Translations under genes and position numbers: made by a program
NCBI RefSeq assembly: GCF_026283945.1
Contig: NZ_JAPDPC010000001.1
Coordinates: 124,001 to 188,000 of the forward strand
Source of the DNA: Dyella humicola
Lineage (GTDB): Bacteria; Pseudomonadota; Gammaproteobacteria; Xanthomonadales; Rhodanobacteraceae
DNA: 64,000 bases
Direction of reading: 5' to 3'
Shown: positions 47,450 through 57,226 of the stretch, piece after piece
Position numbering within the stretch: position 1 is the stretch's first letter
How the letters are laid out: every line of letters starts with the position of its first letter
Notes under the pieces: generated by a model
What the model was told of the DNA's origin: nothing
Databases searched by the model: none
The model's input: only the letters and a program-made list of their open reading frames with translations

Positions 47450-47740
47450 ATGTACCGAGTACGCAAAGGCATGGCCGAGCAGAGCACCCCACAACACCAG
47501 CTGGCTACCTTGATCGTGGAATGCCTCAATCTGGAGGCAGTGACGCCTGATCAGATCGATCCTGATGCACCTCTGTTCGGCGGTGACCTCGGTCTGGATT
47601 CCATCGACGCGCTGGAGATCGCGCTGGCCGTGTCCAAGCGCTACGGCTTTCAGCTGCGCTCGGACAATCCGGAAAACCGCCAGATCTTTACCAGCCTGCG
47701 TACGCTGTCCGAACACATCGAACAGCACCGCGCGGCCTAA
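47450..47740 (+). CDS. Acyl carrier protein of the aryl-polyene cluster
   Basis: A 96-residue ACP whose phosphopantetheine serine lies in LGLDSIDALEIALAVSKRYG. Start at ATG 47450 follows GGGGGAGAGG; ATG 47471 (MAEQSTPQH) gives the usual family N-terminus and is the alternative. The gene is divergent from xanB2 and opens the plus-strand half of the cluster. It would hold the growing polyene chain. Confidence 0.92.
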   Translation: MYRVRKGMAEQSTPQHQLATLIVECLNLEAVTPDQIDPDAPLFGGDLGLDSIDALEIALAVSKRYGFQLRSDNPENRQIFTSLRTLSEHIEQHRAA

Positions 47741-47917
47741 CCCCCATGGGGCATGATGCGGTCAGAGCCTGCAGCTTTCCTCCGCCGTCGCCGGTTTAGC
47801 GAACAGGCAGATCCCGCCATGTCGTTCTCTCTCTCCTCGCACCAGAAGACTACGTCGCGGCTGTGGCATGGCGGCAGCTTGGCCCCAGCGGGCGCGTGGT
47901 AATGGCTCCACGTTGCC

Positions 47918-48217
47918 ATGAGTAGCACCGTCTATCAGCGCGACATCTGCGTCGCGGCAGATCATCCCAGCCTGCCCGGGCACTTCCCTGGTGCGCCGCT
48001 GGTGCCGGGCGTGGTGCTGCTGGAGCAGGTGGCGCAGGCGTTGCGGGAGTGGCGCGATCTGCGCATGGCGCGCGTATTGGAAGTCAAGTTCGTGGCACCG
48101 CTGCTGCCGGATGAACGTGCCACGCTGGACTTGATCGACGCGGCCGGCCGCGTGCGCTTCGAAATACGTCGCGACGGCACCTTGCTGGCGCGCGGCCTGA
48201 TCGAGGGGGCGCCGTGA
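47918..48217 (+). CDS. FabZ-like hotdog dehydratase
   Basis: A 99-residue single hotdog domain. HPSLPGHFPGAPLVPGVVLLEQ is the FabZ/ApeI-type signature with the catalytic His; the usual acidic partner is not obvious in this short copy. It probably dehydrates 3-hydroxyacyl-ACP, or acts as a thioesterase, in polyene assembly. It overlaps the next gene by four bases (GTGA). Confidence 0.85.
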   Translation: MSSTVYQRDICVAADHPSLPGHFPGAPLVPGVVLLEQVAQALREWRDLRMARVLEVKFVAPLLPDERATLDLIDAAGRVRFEIRRDGTLLARGLIEGAP

Positions 48218-49167
48218 GCGAACACTGGCAGAGCCGCCCTGAAGGTGGTGGACGTTTCGCGTTGTGGCTGATCCGCACGATCGCGTTGCGTGGTGGCCGC
48301 CCACTTGGCCGTCTATGCCTCTATCCGATCACACTCTATTTTTTCCTGCGGCGTGGGCCTGAACGGCTTGCCTCGCGGCGCTTTCTGGAGCGAGTCCAGG
48401 GCCGGCCGGTTTCCGCCTGGCATGTGATGAAGCACATCCACAGCTTTGCCGCGACCCTTCTCGATCGGATCTTCCTGCTGGCGCACGGCGAGAAGGGTTT
48501 CGATATTTCGGTGGAAGGGCTGGACGAACTCGAGGTCTGCCTTGCGCAGGGGCGTGGCTTGCTGTTGCTGGGAACCCATCAGGGCAGCTTCGAAGCCTTG
48601 CGCGCGTTGCGATCGCGGCGGCCGGAGGCTTCGCTGCGCGTCGTACTCGACAAGCAGAAAACACCTGCCATGACCGAGTTGCTGGAAGCGCTCGCTCCCG
48701 AAGTCGGCGACCAGGTGATCGATGCATCGCTGGGCGGCGCATCCATAACGCTCGCGGTGGCCGAAGCCTGTGAGCAGGGTGCCATGGTGGCCTTGCTGGC
48801 CGACCGTGGGCGCGAGCACGAAGTGTTGCGACGTACCCCCTTCCTCGGTGAACCCGCGCCCTTCCCCGTGGGTCCCTGGTTGTTGGCGCACTCGCTGAAA
48901 GTGCCGGTGATGCTGTGCTTCGGCCTTTACGAAGGCGGTAACCGCTACCGCCTCATCTTCGAACCGTTCGCCGAACGCGTGGAGATTCCGCGCCACGACC
49001 GCGCGCATGCGCTGGACGCGGTTATCGCCCGTTACGCCCTTCGCGTGGAACATTACGCGCAGGTTGCCCCCTACAACTGGTTCAATTTCTATGACTTCTG
49101 GCAGCAAGATGCTGGTGTTCCTGTCTGGAACGATGCTGTCGCTGTGCGTAAACGCGTCGGCGCCTGA
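48214..49167 (+). CDS. LpxL/HtrB-type acyltransferase
   Basis: A 317-residue membrane-associated acyltransferase starting at GTG 48214. The lysophospholipid acyltransferase motif LLGTHQGSFEALRAL (His-x4-Glu) is near residue 112, with the downstream blocks LADRGRE and PFLGEPAPFPVGPW. In aryl-polyene clusters this enzyme joins the polyene to its lipid or sugar anchor. Coupled to genes on both sides by overlaps. Confidence 0.9.
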   Translation: MSEHWQSRPEGGGRFALWLIRTIALRGGRPLGRLCLYPITLYFFLRRGPERLASRRFLERVQGRPVSAWHVMKHIHSFAATLLDRIFLLAHGEKGFDISVEGLDELEVCLAQGRGLLLLGTHQGSFEALRALRSRRPEASLRVVLDKQKTPAMTELLEALAPEVGDQVIDASLGGASITLAVAEACEQGAMVALLADRGREHEVLRRTPFLGEPAPFPVGPWLLAHSLKVPVMLCFGLYEGGNRYRLIFEPFAERVEIPRHDRAHALDAVIARYALRVEHYAQVAPYNWFNFYDFWQQDAGVPVWNDAVAVRKRVGA

Positions 49168-49738
49168 AGACGCCGCCACGGCACGCGCGCTGGTGAACTC
49201 GCTAGGTCGTCCTGCGCCTGCGCGCACGGCCTTCGCCGAGGCACGTTTCCTCAAGTTGCTGGATCAACCACTGGTCGTGTCCGGCGAGTTGGCCTGGTTG
49301 GGCGGCGATCGCCTTGAGCGCCACGTGGAACACCCCAATCGCGAAGTCTCGAGCATCGCCGATGGCGAAGTAACCCAGCAGCGCGAGGGTCGTCCGCCGC
49401 GTCGCTTCTCGCTCAAGCGCGCGCCGCAGCTGCAGATCATGCTCGACAGCTTTGTCGCCTTGCTCGGCGGCGATTCCGCACGCCTGGAGCAGGCCTTTGC
49501 CATCCAGCATACCGTCGACGATTCGAAGCGCTGGACCCTGACGCTCACGCCGCGCGACCCGACCCTGGTGCGCACGGTCAGTCGCATCGAGATTGACGGA
49601 CAGGGCAACGAGCCGCGCTGCATACGCATGCAGGAGGCGGACGGCGATCTCGCCATTGATCTGCTGGGTGACCTCGCCGCCAGCATGCCGGCGGCGCCCA
49701 CGCGCGACGCCCTGGTGGCGCTCTGCCAGGGCGGATGA
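49091..49738 (+). CDS. LolA-like outer-membrane lipoprotein carrier
   Basis: About 215 residues. The start lies inside the end of the acyltransferase gene; ATG 49091 opens a signal peptide (MLVFLSGTMLSLCVNA), with ATG 49109 as alternative. The body has LolA-like strands (SGELAWLGGDRLERHVEHPN; WTLTLTPRDPTLVRTVSRIE). A LolA-like periplasmic carrier next to an MMPL exporter is standard in aryl-polyene loci and probably shuttles the product to the outer membrane. Confidence 0.82.
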   Translation: MTSGSKMLVFLSGTMLSLCVNASAPEDAATARALVNSLGRPAPARTAFAEARFLKLLDQPLVVSGELAWLGGDRLERHVEHPNREVSSIADGEVTQQREGRPPRRFSLKRAPQLQIMLDSFVALLGGDSARLEQAFAIQHTVDDSKRWTLTLTPRDPTLVRTVSRIEIDGQGNEPRCIRMQEADGDLAIDLLGDLAASMPAAPTRDALVALCQGG

Positions 49739-52059
49739 GCATGCATCGCGGCAGGCGACTGGTCCTGCTGGTGCTGTGGCTGGCGACGCTGGCCGCACTG
49801 GGCTGGATGGTGTCCCAGCGTCTGCGCATCAGCACCGATTTGCGCAGCTTCATGCCGGCGCCGACCACACCCGATCAACGCCTGTTGATGGAACAGGTCG
49901 GCGAAGGCCCCGGTTCACGGCTGTTGCTGCTCGCTATCGCGGGCAAGTTCGAGGATCAGCTCGCGGCATTGAGCCAGGCGTTGGCGGCGGCGCTGCGCAA
50001 GGATGACCACTACAGTCAGGTGATCAACGGCAGTTTCGACACCGCCTCGCTCGACGACAGGCTGTTGCCCTATCGCTATCTGTTGTCGCCGACGCTGGAC
50101 ACCCAGCGCCTGGATGCCGCGTTCCTGCGCGATGAACTGCAGCAACGGCTGGAAGATCTGTCCTCGCCGGCCGCCAGCTTGCTGAAGGGTTTGCTGCCGC
50201 GGGATCCCACGCTTGAAGTCCTGAAGCTGGCCGAGCGCTGGACGCCACCGACGTCGCCGGACGTGCGCAACGGCGTGTGGTTCTCGGCGCAGAATGAGGC
50301 TTTGCTGCTGGTGCAGACGCAGGCGCCAGGCTTCGACCCGGATGCGCAGACGATCGCCATCGACGGCATTCGCCGCGCTTTCGATGCTCTGCCCGGCCAT
50401 CAGGGCGCCGCGCTCACGCTGAGCGGTCCTGGCTATTTCAGCGTGGTGGTGAACGCGCAAACGCGCGGCCAGGCCGAATGGATCGGTCGCATCTCCACCG
50501 TGGGTTTCGTCCTGTTGCTGCTGTTGGCTTACCGCAGTGTCAGCTCGCTACTGCTGTCGGCCCTGCCGATCGCCAGCGCTGCGCTGGCGGGCATCGCTGC
50601 GCTGGTGTGGTTGTTTCCTCAAGTGCACGGCATCACGCTGGCGTTTGGCTTCACCCTGTTGGGCGTGGCGCAGGAGTATCCGATACGCGTTCTCAGTCAT
50701 CGCCGCGCCGGCGAGGACGCTGTGCAAAGCGTGCGCGAATTGTGGCCGCTGTTGATGACGGCCATCGCATCGGCCTGCATCGCTTATGCCGCGTTCTACG
50801 CCTCGGGCGTGAATGGATTGCGTCAGCTGGCGGTGTTCACCGTCACCGGGCTGCTAGTGGCGGGATGCAGCACGCGCTATCTGCTGCCTTATTTGTTGCC
50901 CGAGCGGGTGCGTGACGTGGCCGATATGCCGTGGTTGATCGCCGCGCGCCGAATCGTCGATGGGCTGCCGCGGCCGCGCTGGATTCCGCTGGTGGTCGCG
51001 CTGGCTACCGTACTGATGCTGGTCTTTGCGCAAGGCCCGTTCTGGCAAAACGATCTGGCTGCGCTCACACCGTTGCCGCGGGATCTGCTGCAGCGCGACG
51101 CGCGCCTGCGCGAGGCCCTGGGCGCGCCGGATGTGCGCTACTTGTTGATCCTGGCGTCATCGAGCGAGCAAGGCGTGCTGGAGCTATCCGAGTACATCGA
51201 GCCGGCGATCGTGGCTCTGGTGGCGCGACATGCGGTGGATGCGGTCGAGTTGCCATCGCGCTATCTCCCCAGCGAGGCCGTGCAGCGTGGGCGCCAACAG
51301 AAGCTACCGGCTCGTGCGCCGTTGCAGCAGGCGCTGAACGTGGCCTTGCAAGGCCTGCCGTTCCAGCCCGGGCTATTCGCCCCCTTCGTGGATGACGTGC
51401 AGAAGGCGCGCGAATGGCCGCCGCTCACGCCGACACGCTTTGCGGCGTCACCCTTGGGGCAACGCCTGTCGGCCATGCTGGTGCAGCGTGATGACCAGTG
51501 GCTGGGTCTGGCTACGCTCAGCGGACTGCACGACGTGGCAGCATTGCAGGCATGGGCGCAGGAAAGCGGTGGGGCCGTGCGTGTGCTCGATCTGAAGGAT
51601 GCTGCAGAGTCATTGGTCGTCGATTATCGCGCACGCATTCTGCACGCCTTGCTTGCCGCAACAGTATTGCTTGCGTTGGTCATCACCTTCGCTTTGCGCA
51701 GCGTCCGCCGCGCCTGGCACGTGCTGGCGCCGATGACCCTGGCCACGTTCCTGGTGCTGGGGGTCGAGCGGGTGGCCGGCGTCGAGATCTCGCTGTTCCA
51801 TCTGGTTGCCCTGATCCTCGCGGCCGGTCTCGGCCTGCACTATGCACTGTTCTTCGAGCGCGACACGGGAGATGCGGCCGAGCAGCGGCGTACCCTGCAC
51901 GCCACCCTTGTCTGCGTGTTGTCGGCCCTGCTGGTGTTTGGCATGCTCGCATGGAGCTCCATTCCCGTGCTGCGCGCCATTGGACTGACAGTGAGCCTGG
52001 GTGTGGCCTTCCATTTCTGCCTTTCGATCGTCATGGCTCCGCATGCTCGCAAAGACTGA
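49735..52059 (+). CDS. MMPL/RND-family exporter
   Basis: A 774-residue transporter with two repeats of one helix, a large periplasmic domain and five helices (for example GFVLLLLLAYRSVSSLLLS and AATVLLALVITFALRSV). RND-type substrate and proton-relay helices are at residues ~260-390 and ~640-770. It likely moves the finished aryl-polyene lipid out of the inner membrane. It overlaps the LolA-like gene by four bases (ATGA) and the next gene by 17. Confidence 0.92.
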   Translation: MSMHRGRRLVLLVLWLATLAALGWMVSQRLRISTDLRSFMPAPTTPDQRLLMEQVGEGPGSRLLLLAIAGKFEDQLAALSQALAAALRKDDHYSQVINGSFDTASLDDRLLPYRYLLSPTLDTQRLDAAFLRDELQQRLEDLSSPAASLLKGLLPRDPTLEVLKLAERWTPPTSPDVRNGVWFSAQNEALLLVQTQAPGFDPDAQTIAIDGIRRAFDALPGHQGAALTLSGPGYFSVVVNAQTRGQAEWIGRISTVGFVLLLLLAYRSVSSLLLSALPIASAALAGIAALVWLFPQVHGITLAFGFTLLGVAQEYPIRVLSHRRAGEDAVQSVRELWPLLMTAIASACIAYAAFYASGVNGLRQLAVFTVTGLLVAGCSTRYLLPYLLPERVRDVADMPWLIAARRIVDGLPRPRWIPLVVALATVLMLVFAQGPFWQNDLAALTPLPRDLLQRDARLREALGAPDVRYLLILASSSEQGVLELSEYIEPAIVALVARHAVDAVELPSRYLPSEAVQRGRQQKLPARAPLQQALNVALQGLPFQPGLFAPFVDDVQKAREWPPLTPTRFAASPLGQRLSAMLVQRDDQWLGLATLSGLHDVAALQAWAQESGGAVRVLDLKDAAESLVVDYRARILHALLAATVLLALVITFALRSVRRAWHVLAPMTLATFLVLGVERVAGVEISLFHLVALILAAGLGLHYALFFERDTGDAAEQRRTLHATLVCVLSALLVFGMLAWSSIPVLRAIGLTVSLGVAFHFCLSIVMAPHARKD

Positions 52060-52477
52060 CTGGGCGCAACTCATCCCTCATCAAGGCACGATGTGCCTGT
52101 TGGATGCCGTGCAGGCATGGGATGCCACCACCATCCACGCCACGACCATCGGCCATGCCAACGCCGACCATCCTTTGCGCGGCAAACACGGCCTGCACGC
52201 AGTCAACCTCGTCGAGTTCGGCGCGCAGGCCATGGCGGTGCACAGCGCATTGCTTTCGCGTGAGCGTGGCGTAATGGAGTCGCGCCAGGGCCGTCTGGTC
52301 AGCGTGCGGGACGTGGCGCTTTCAGTCGAGTTCGTCGACAAGCTCGATGGGCATTTGGACGTCCATGCGCAGTGCCTGTATGCCGACGACACGGGTGCGC
52401 AGTATGCATTCCGCGTGGAACATCGTGGTCAGGTGCTTGCGAGTGGGCGCGCCGCCGTTATCCATCCCGCCGCATGA
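52043..52477 (+). CDS. Predicted 3-hydroxyacyl-ACP dehydratase (ApeP-like)
   Basis: A 144-residue hotdog protein (opening DWAQLIPHQGTMCLLDAVQA) with the His in LIPHQGTM and a second His in HGLHAVNLVEFGAQAMAVH, where a Glu follows as catalytic acid. It matches the ApeP/COG4706 class that works with the FabZ-like enzyme to place the double bonds. It closes the plus-strand half of the cluster. Confidence 0.87.
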   Translation: MLAKTDWAQLIPHQGTMCLLDAVQAWDATTIHATTIGHANADHPLRGKHGLHAVNLVEFGAQAMAVHSALLSRERGVMESRQGRLVSVRDVALSVEFVDKLDGHLDVHAQCLYADDTGAQYAFRVEHRGQVLASGRAAVIHPAA

Positions 52478-52526
52478 CCCATGACGAGTACTTTCCACCC
52501 GGCGACAGCGCCGGGTGCAGCTACCA

Positions 52527-53285
52527 TCACGTTGCAGCCGTGTCGTAGACGAGCGGCTGCGACGCGCGTGAGCGCCGATAGCTGGCGAGGACGTTGCCGT
52601 TGTGAATTAGCTGGCCGATGGTGTAGCCGGTGATGCGCGCGATGTCGCGTACCGGGCTGAAGTGGCTGACGCGAAACTCGCGGTGGTAGCGCGACGCGAT
52701 CGGCACGGAGACGACACCCAGGTTCTTCATGCGCGACGCCGTGATGAGAATGGCTGCCTCGAACACGAAGTTCTCGGCGGGCAGGTCGACCAGATCGAGG
52801 GCTGCACGTGGGTACCAGCGTTGTCCGCTCTGTGTATCGGCCACGGGCTGCGCACAGGCCCAGGAGATAGCCCAATCTGCGACCGCGTTGGCGCGACGGC
52901 GACCCTTCGGTTGCTGTTCGCGATCGAGCAGGCGCGCGCCGATCACGATATGGTCAGGAAAGCGTTGCGCAGCGGCGGCGATGCGCGGGATGTCGCTGGC
53001 CAGATGCTGTCCGTCGCCATCCATGGTGATGACGGCATCGAAACCTTGGCGCACGGCTTCACGGAAACCGGTACGCAGCGCTTCGCCCTTGCCCCTGCGC
53101 TGCGGATGACTCAGCAAGGTGACGGGCAGCGAGCCCACGATCTGTGGGGTGCGATCGTCCGAGCCATCGTCCACGACGATGACCGGTACGTTGAGTGCCA
53201 GCACCGATTCGACCACGCCTTGAATCGCCGCTTCCTCGTTGAGGCAGGGGATCAACACGCACCAGCGGGCGTCGGATGTATTCAA
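52527..53285 (-). CDS. Family 2 glycosyltransferase
   Basis: A 252-residue GT-A enzyme starting at a TTG (53285) that overlaps the preceding stop (TTGA). CVLIPCLNEEAAIQGVVES, the DDGSDDRT donor-binding loop and TMDGDGQH with its DxD-like metal site are clear. Resembles dolichyl-phosphate-mannose-synthase-type enzymes. It probably adds a sugar to the polyene or its anchor. The longer frame to 53525 is not credible. Confidence 0.9.
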   Translation of the reverse strand: MNTSDARWCVLIPCLNEEAAIQGVVESVLALNVPVIVVDDGSDDRTPQIVGSLPVTLLSHPQRRGKGEALRTGFREAVRQGFDAVITMDGDGQHLASDIPRIAAAAQRFPDHIVIGARLLDREQQPKGRRRANAVADWAISWACAQPVADTQSGQRWYPRAALDLVDLPAENFVFEAAILITASRMKNLGVVSVPIASRYHREFRVSHFSPVRDIARITGYTIGQLIHNGNVLASYRRSRASQPLVYDTAAT

Positions 53286-54079
53286 GCAACCTTCTCCAGT
53301 GAGACTCGCAAGGCCAGGGTCGCAGCCGCGGCGAGCGTACAGTGTCCCTCGCCATGTGCAAGATTTTGTAACAGCGGCCACGCCGATGCAGCGGTGGGAT
53401 TGGCTTCGTGCCAGGCACCGGTGGGCGGTCCCGGGTGCAGAGCCAGGCCGGCATGCGGTTCGAGCGTCAGGACGAGCTTGCCGAGGCTGCGCAGGCCCTG
53501 CTCCGGTGCCAGTACCAGCGCGCAACCAAAGCTGGTGCGTGAGCCGCTCACCTCTCCCACCGGGCCGCTACCTGCGATGTCGCTACAGACCAACAGCACC
53601 GGACGCTGTTCGGCCTGACTCAAGGTGGCCGCCTCCAGCAAGCTCGCGCCAAAACTGGCGGGGCCAGCGCAGATGGCGCTGGATGTGGCGTGGCAGCCGG
53701 TCGCCATGGTCCAGTAGCCCGCAGGCGCGTTGTGCACCGAATTGTGGAAGCGCGTGGGCGAGAGTTCGGCGGGTGCCCGGGCGAGCGTGGCGCACATGTA
53801 GTCGGAAATCAGCTGGTCGCCATAGGCGGAGCTGAACACGCACGGCAGTTCGCTGGCCGAACGTTCACTCATGGCGACGGCTTGCCCGGCCACTTCGATG
53901 GCCAGCAAGACACTTTCCGGCGCGCGGCGCCGTTCGTTGGCGGGTAGGAACGTGGCCGGCGGTTTGGCCGAGGGCGGTGTCACCGCGTCACCCTTTTCCA
54001 GTGCCTGCAGCGCGGCGAAATCTCCCAGGGCCGTCGACCACAGGCCGATACCTTCGACGAAAACCGGCAGGGTGTTCAT
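53282..54079 (-). CDS. Ketosynthase-like chain-length factor
   Basis: A 265-residue shortened thiolase-fold protein from ATG 54079, which overlaps the ketosynthase stop (ATGA). VFSSAYGDQ, RFHNSVHNAPAGYW and the LVCSDIAGSGPV strand match the Ketoacyl-synt_2 (chain-length factor) family; the active-site region (CHATSSAICAG) lacks the ketosynthase TACSSS form. It would pair with the adjacent ketosynthase and set chain length. Confidence 0.87.
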   Translation of the reverse strand: MNTLPVFVEGIGLWSTALGDFAALQALEKGDAVTPPSAKPPATFLPANERRRAPESVLLAIEVAGQAVAMSERSASELPCVFSSAYGDQLISDYMCATLARAPAELSPTRFHNSVHNAPAGYWTMATGCHATSSAICAGPASFGASLLEAATLSQAEQRPVLLVCSDIAGSGPVGEVSGSRTSFGCALVLAPEQGLRSLGKLVLTLEPHAGLALHPGPPTGAWHEANPTAASAWPLLQNLAHGEGHCTLAAAATLALRVSLEKVA

Positions 54080-55275
54080 GCCGGTGCCCTGCCGAAGGCC
54101 AGGCAGGCGTTGTTGCCGCCGAAGCCGAAGGAGTTGCTCAGCGCTACATCGATTTGCCGCCGCTCGTTTTCCAGCGCCAACTGGGGACCGCATGCGGCAT
54201 CGGGCGTCGTGCAGCCCAGGCTGCCCGGAACCAGGCCGTGTTGAATCGCCAAGAGCGCGAACACGGCTTCGAGAATGCCCGCGGCGCCCAGCGTGTGGCC
54301 CGTGAAGCCCTTGGTCGAGCTGGCCCGGGTGGACGCCGGAAAGGTCCGCGCGATGAGTGCGGCTTCCACTTCGTCGTTCTTGCGGCTGGCCGTGCCGTGC
54401 AGGTTGATGTAGTCGACCTGGTCCGCGCGCAAGCCGGCACGATCGAGAGCATCGCGCAGGGCGAGTTCGGCGCCCAGCCCCTCCGGATGCGGCGTTGACA
54501 TGTGATGGGCATCGCTGGACTCGCCGTAGCCGAGCAAGCGCAATGCGCGGGGTGCGGCGTCGATGCGTTCGAGCAGGGCGAACCCGGCCGCCTCACCGAC
54601 CGAGATGCCGCCGCGGCCCTGGTCGAACGGCCGGCACGGTTCCGGCGACACCAGTTCGAGCGCGTTGAACCCGAACAGCACGCTGTCGCAGAGGGTGTCG
54701 ACACCACCGACGACGGCGGCATCCACCAGGCCCAGCCGGATCAGTCGCTCGGCATTCGCGAACACCTTGGCGCTGGACGAGCATGCCGTGGAGACGGTCA
54801 GGCAGGGCCCTTCCAGGCCGAGCGCCTCGGCGACGAAGCCCGCCAGCGAGTGCGGGGAATGGATCAGCGGGCGCCGCAGGTCCGGCGGCATATGGCCTTG
54901 CGCATCGAGGCGGCGATAGGCCTCCTCGGTGGCACCCATACTCGCGGTGGAGGTCGCCAGTACCAGGGCGACGCGCGCGGCACCGTAGCGCTGACGCGCG
55001 TCCAGCGCACGCTCCAGGAAATGGTCCTGATGCAGGCCCAGCCAGGCAAGGCGGTTGTTACGGCATTCCCACACGGCATGCGCGGCCGGCAGCGAGGCCT
55101 CTTCCACGCCATCCACACGGCCGATCCAGCAGGCCAGCGGCGCACTGCTGAAATCGTTCGGACGAAGTCCGCCGCGCGAGGCGGCAAGGGCGGCGACGTG
55201 GCTTTCAAGACCATGGCCAAGCGCCGAAGTGGCCGTAAAGGCACTGACGGCCAGGGGTTGGATCGGTACTGACAT
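54076..55275 (-). CDS. Beta-ketoacyl-ACP synthase (FabF/FabB-like)
   Basis: A 399-residue condensing enzyme with the full Cys-His-His triad: VSTACSSSAKVF (Cys165), LHGTASRKNDEVE and GFTGHTLGAAG, plus the C-terminal NSFGFGGNNACL. It elongates the hydroxybenzoyl-primed chain with malonyl units. First gene of the minus-strand half, coupled by overlap to the chain-length factor and glycosyltransferase. Confidence 0.94.
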   Translation of the reverse strand: MSVPIQPLAVSAFTATSALGHGLESHVAALAASRGGLRPNDFSSAPLACWIGRVDGVEEASLPAAHAVWECRNNRLAWLGLHQDHFLERALDARQRYGAARVALVLATSTASMGATEEAYRRLDAQGHMPPDLRRPLIHSPHSLAGFVAEALGLEGPCLTVSTACSSSAKVFANAERLIRLGLVDAAVVGGVDTLCDSVLFGFNALELVSPEPCRPFDQGRGGISVGEAAGFALLERIDAAPRALRLLGYGESSDAHHMSTPHPEGLGAELALRDALDRAGLRADQVDYINLHGTASRKNDEVEAALIARTFPASTRASSTKGFTGHTLGAAGILEAVFALLAIQHGLVPGSLGCTTPDAACGPQLALENERRQIDVALSNSFGFGGNNACLAFGRAPA

Positions 55276-55438
55276 CGCGGGAGCCTAACCAGCGATCGTG
55301 GTATTTCCTAGTCTGGACAAACGGCGGTCGGGGCCGGCATTCATCTTTGTGCAGGGGCTGGCCACGGGCCGCGATTGCGTCTGCATCGCCAGCTGCGCAC
55401 ACTCGGGCACCGAGTTTGCCGTCGCCGCTGCCCTACCC

Positions 55439-56149
55439 GTGTCGCCCATCATCGCCCCCTTCAAACGTGGTCCCTGGCGCTATCTAAGCGATCGGGACGT
55501 GCTGCATGCCGCGGCAGTGACGCTAGTCGCACTGGTGCTGAGCCTGGGCTTGGTCTGGGTCGGCTATCTCATTCATGTGTGGCGCGTGGCGGTGCGTAGT
55601 CCGTTGACCCTGCCACGACGGATGACCGTACTGGTGTTCGGCCGTCGACTGGTGCACGACCAGCCCGAGCCGGAGTACCAACAGCGCCTGTCGCGCGCGC
55701 TGACCCTGATGCGGGCCGACCAGACCGACCACGTGTTGCTGCTGGGCGGTCGCAGTGGTGGCAGTGTCAGCGAAGCCGCCGCCGGACGTGCCTGGCTGCT
55801 TAAGCATGAGCTTCCGGCCGGGGTGACGCTGCAACTGGAACAGGCGTCGGTGGATTCGCTAGAAAATCTGCGCCACGCGCGCAGTCTGCTGCAGGAGGAC
55901 GGCCCATTGATGCGGATGCTACCGCCCGTGGCTCTGGTCACCAGTCGCTATCACCTGGCGCGCTGTCAGCTGCTGGCGCGACGACTCGGCTTCGACTGCG
56001 TGCCGGTCGCCGCCGAACCGGCGCTCGTGCTCAGCCGGCGCTATCTGCTGCGGATGCTCGCCGAATCGGGTTATCTGATGTGGATCGACCTGGGTGCGCG
56101 CTGGGCGAATTTGATCGGCCACCGCCGCATCGTCGAGCGACTCAGCTAA
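55439..56149 (+). CDS. YdcF-like DUF218 membrane protein
   Basis: About 236 residues from GTG 55439. The frame is open from 55298, but that would leave only 22 bases for two divergent promoters, so the later start is preferred. One membrane helix (VTLVALVLSLGLVWVGYLI) precedes a DUF218 domain (TVLVFGRRLV, VLLLGGRSGG, SVDSLENLRH, VTSRYHLARC). Family members act in cell-envelope or polymer metabolism; the reaction is unknown. Confidence 0.8.
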   Translation: MSPIIAPFKRGPWRYLSDRDVLHAAAVTLVALVLSLGLVWVGYLIHVWRVAVRSPLTLPRRMTVLVFGRRLVHDQPEPEYQQRLSRALTLMRADQTDHVLLLGGRSGGSVSEAAAGRAWLLKHELPAGVTLQLEQASVDSLENLRHARSLLQEDGPLMRMLPPVALVTSRYHLARCQLLARRLGFDCVPVAAEPALVLSRRYLLRMLAESGYLMWIDLGARWANLIGHRRIVERLS

Positions 56150-56218
56150 AGCTACCGAAGCGGGTTGAAAGAGCGCGCGACGCCAGGTCGCATCGGTCGT
56201 CGCGCCGGGGCTTGTTAA

Positions 56219-57154
<936 letters not shown>

Positions 57155-57174
57155 GCAGCGCCCCATCTTGAATC

Positions 57175-57200
57175 GTCATTCCAGCGAAAGCGGGGATGAC
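57175..57200. repeat. REP-type palindrome (GTCATTCC…GGGGATGAC)
   Basis: CGTCATTCCAGCGAAAGCGG, followed by GGATGACAG, forms the short palindromic repeat with an AGCGAAAGC centre seen widely in proteobacterial intergenic DNA. It lies between convergent genes. Confidence 0.75.
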
Positions 57201-57226
57201 AGAGCTATGCCTTGATGCTCCTGCCT

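Noticed and set aside
47756-47902. 48-codon ORF between the ACP and FabZ-like genes
   Set aside because: No ribosome-binding site and low-complexity peptide; more likely leader DNA.
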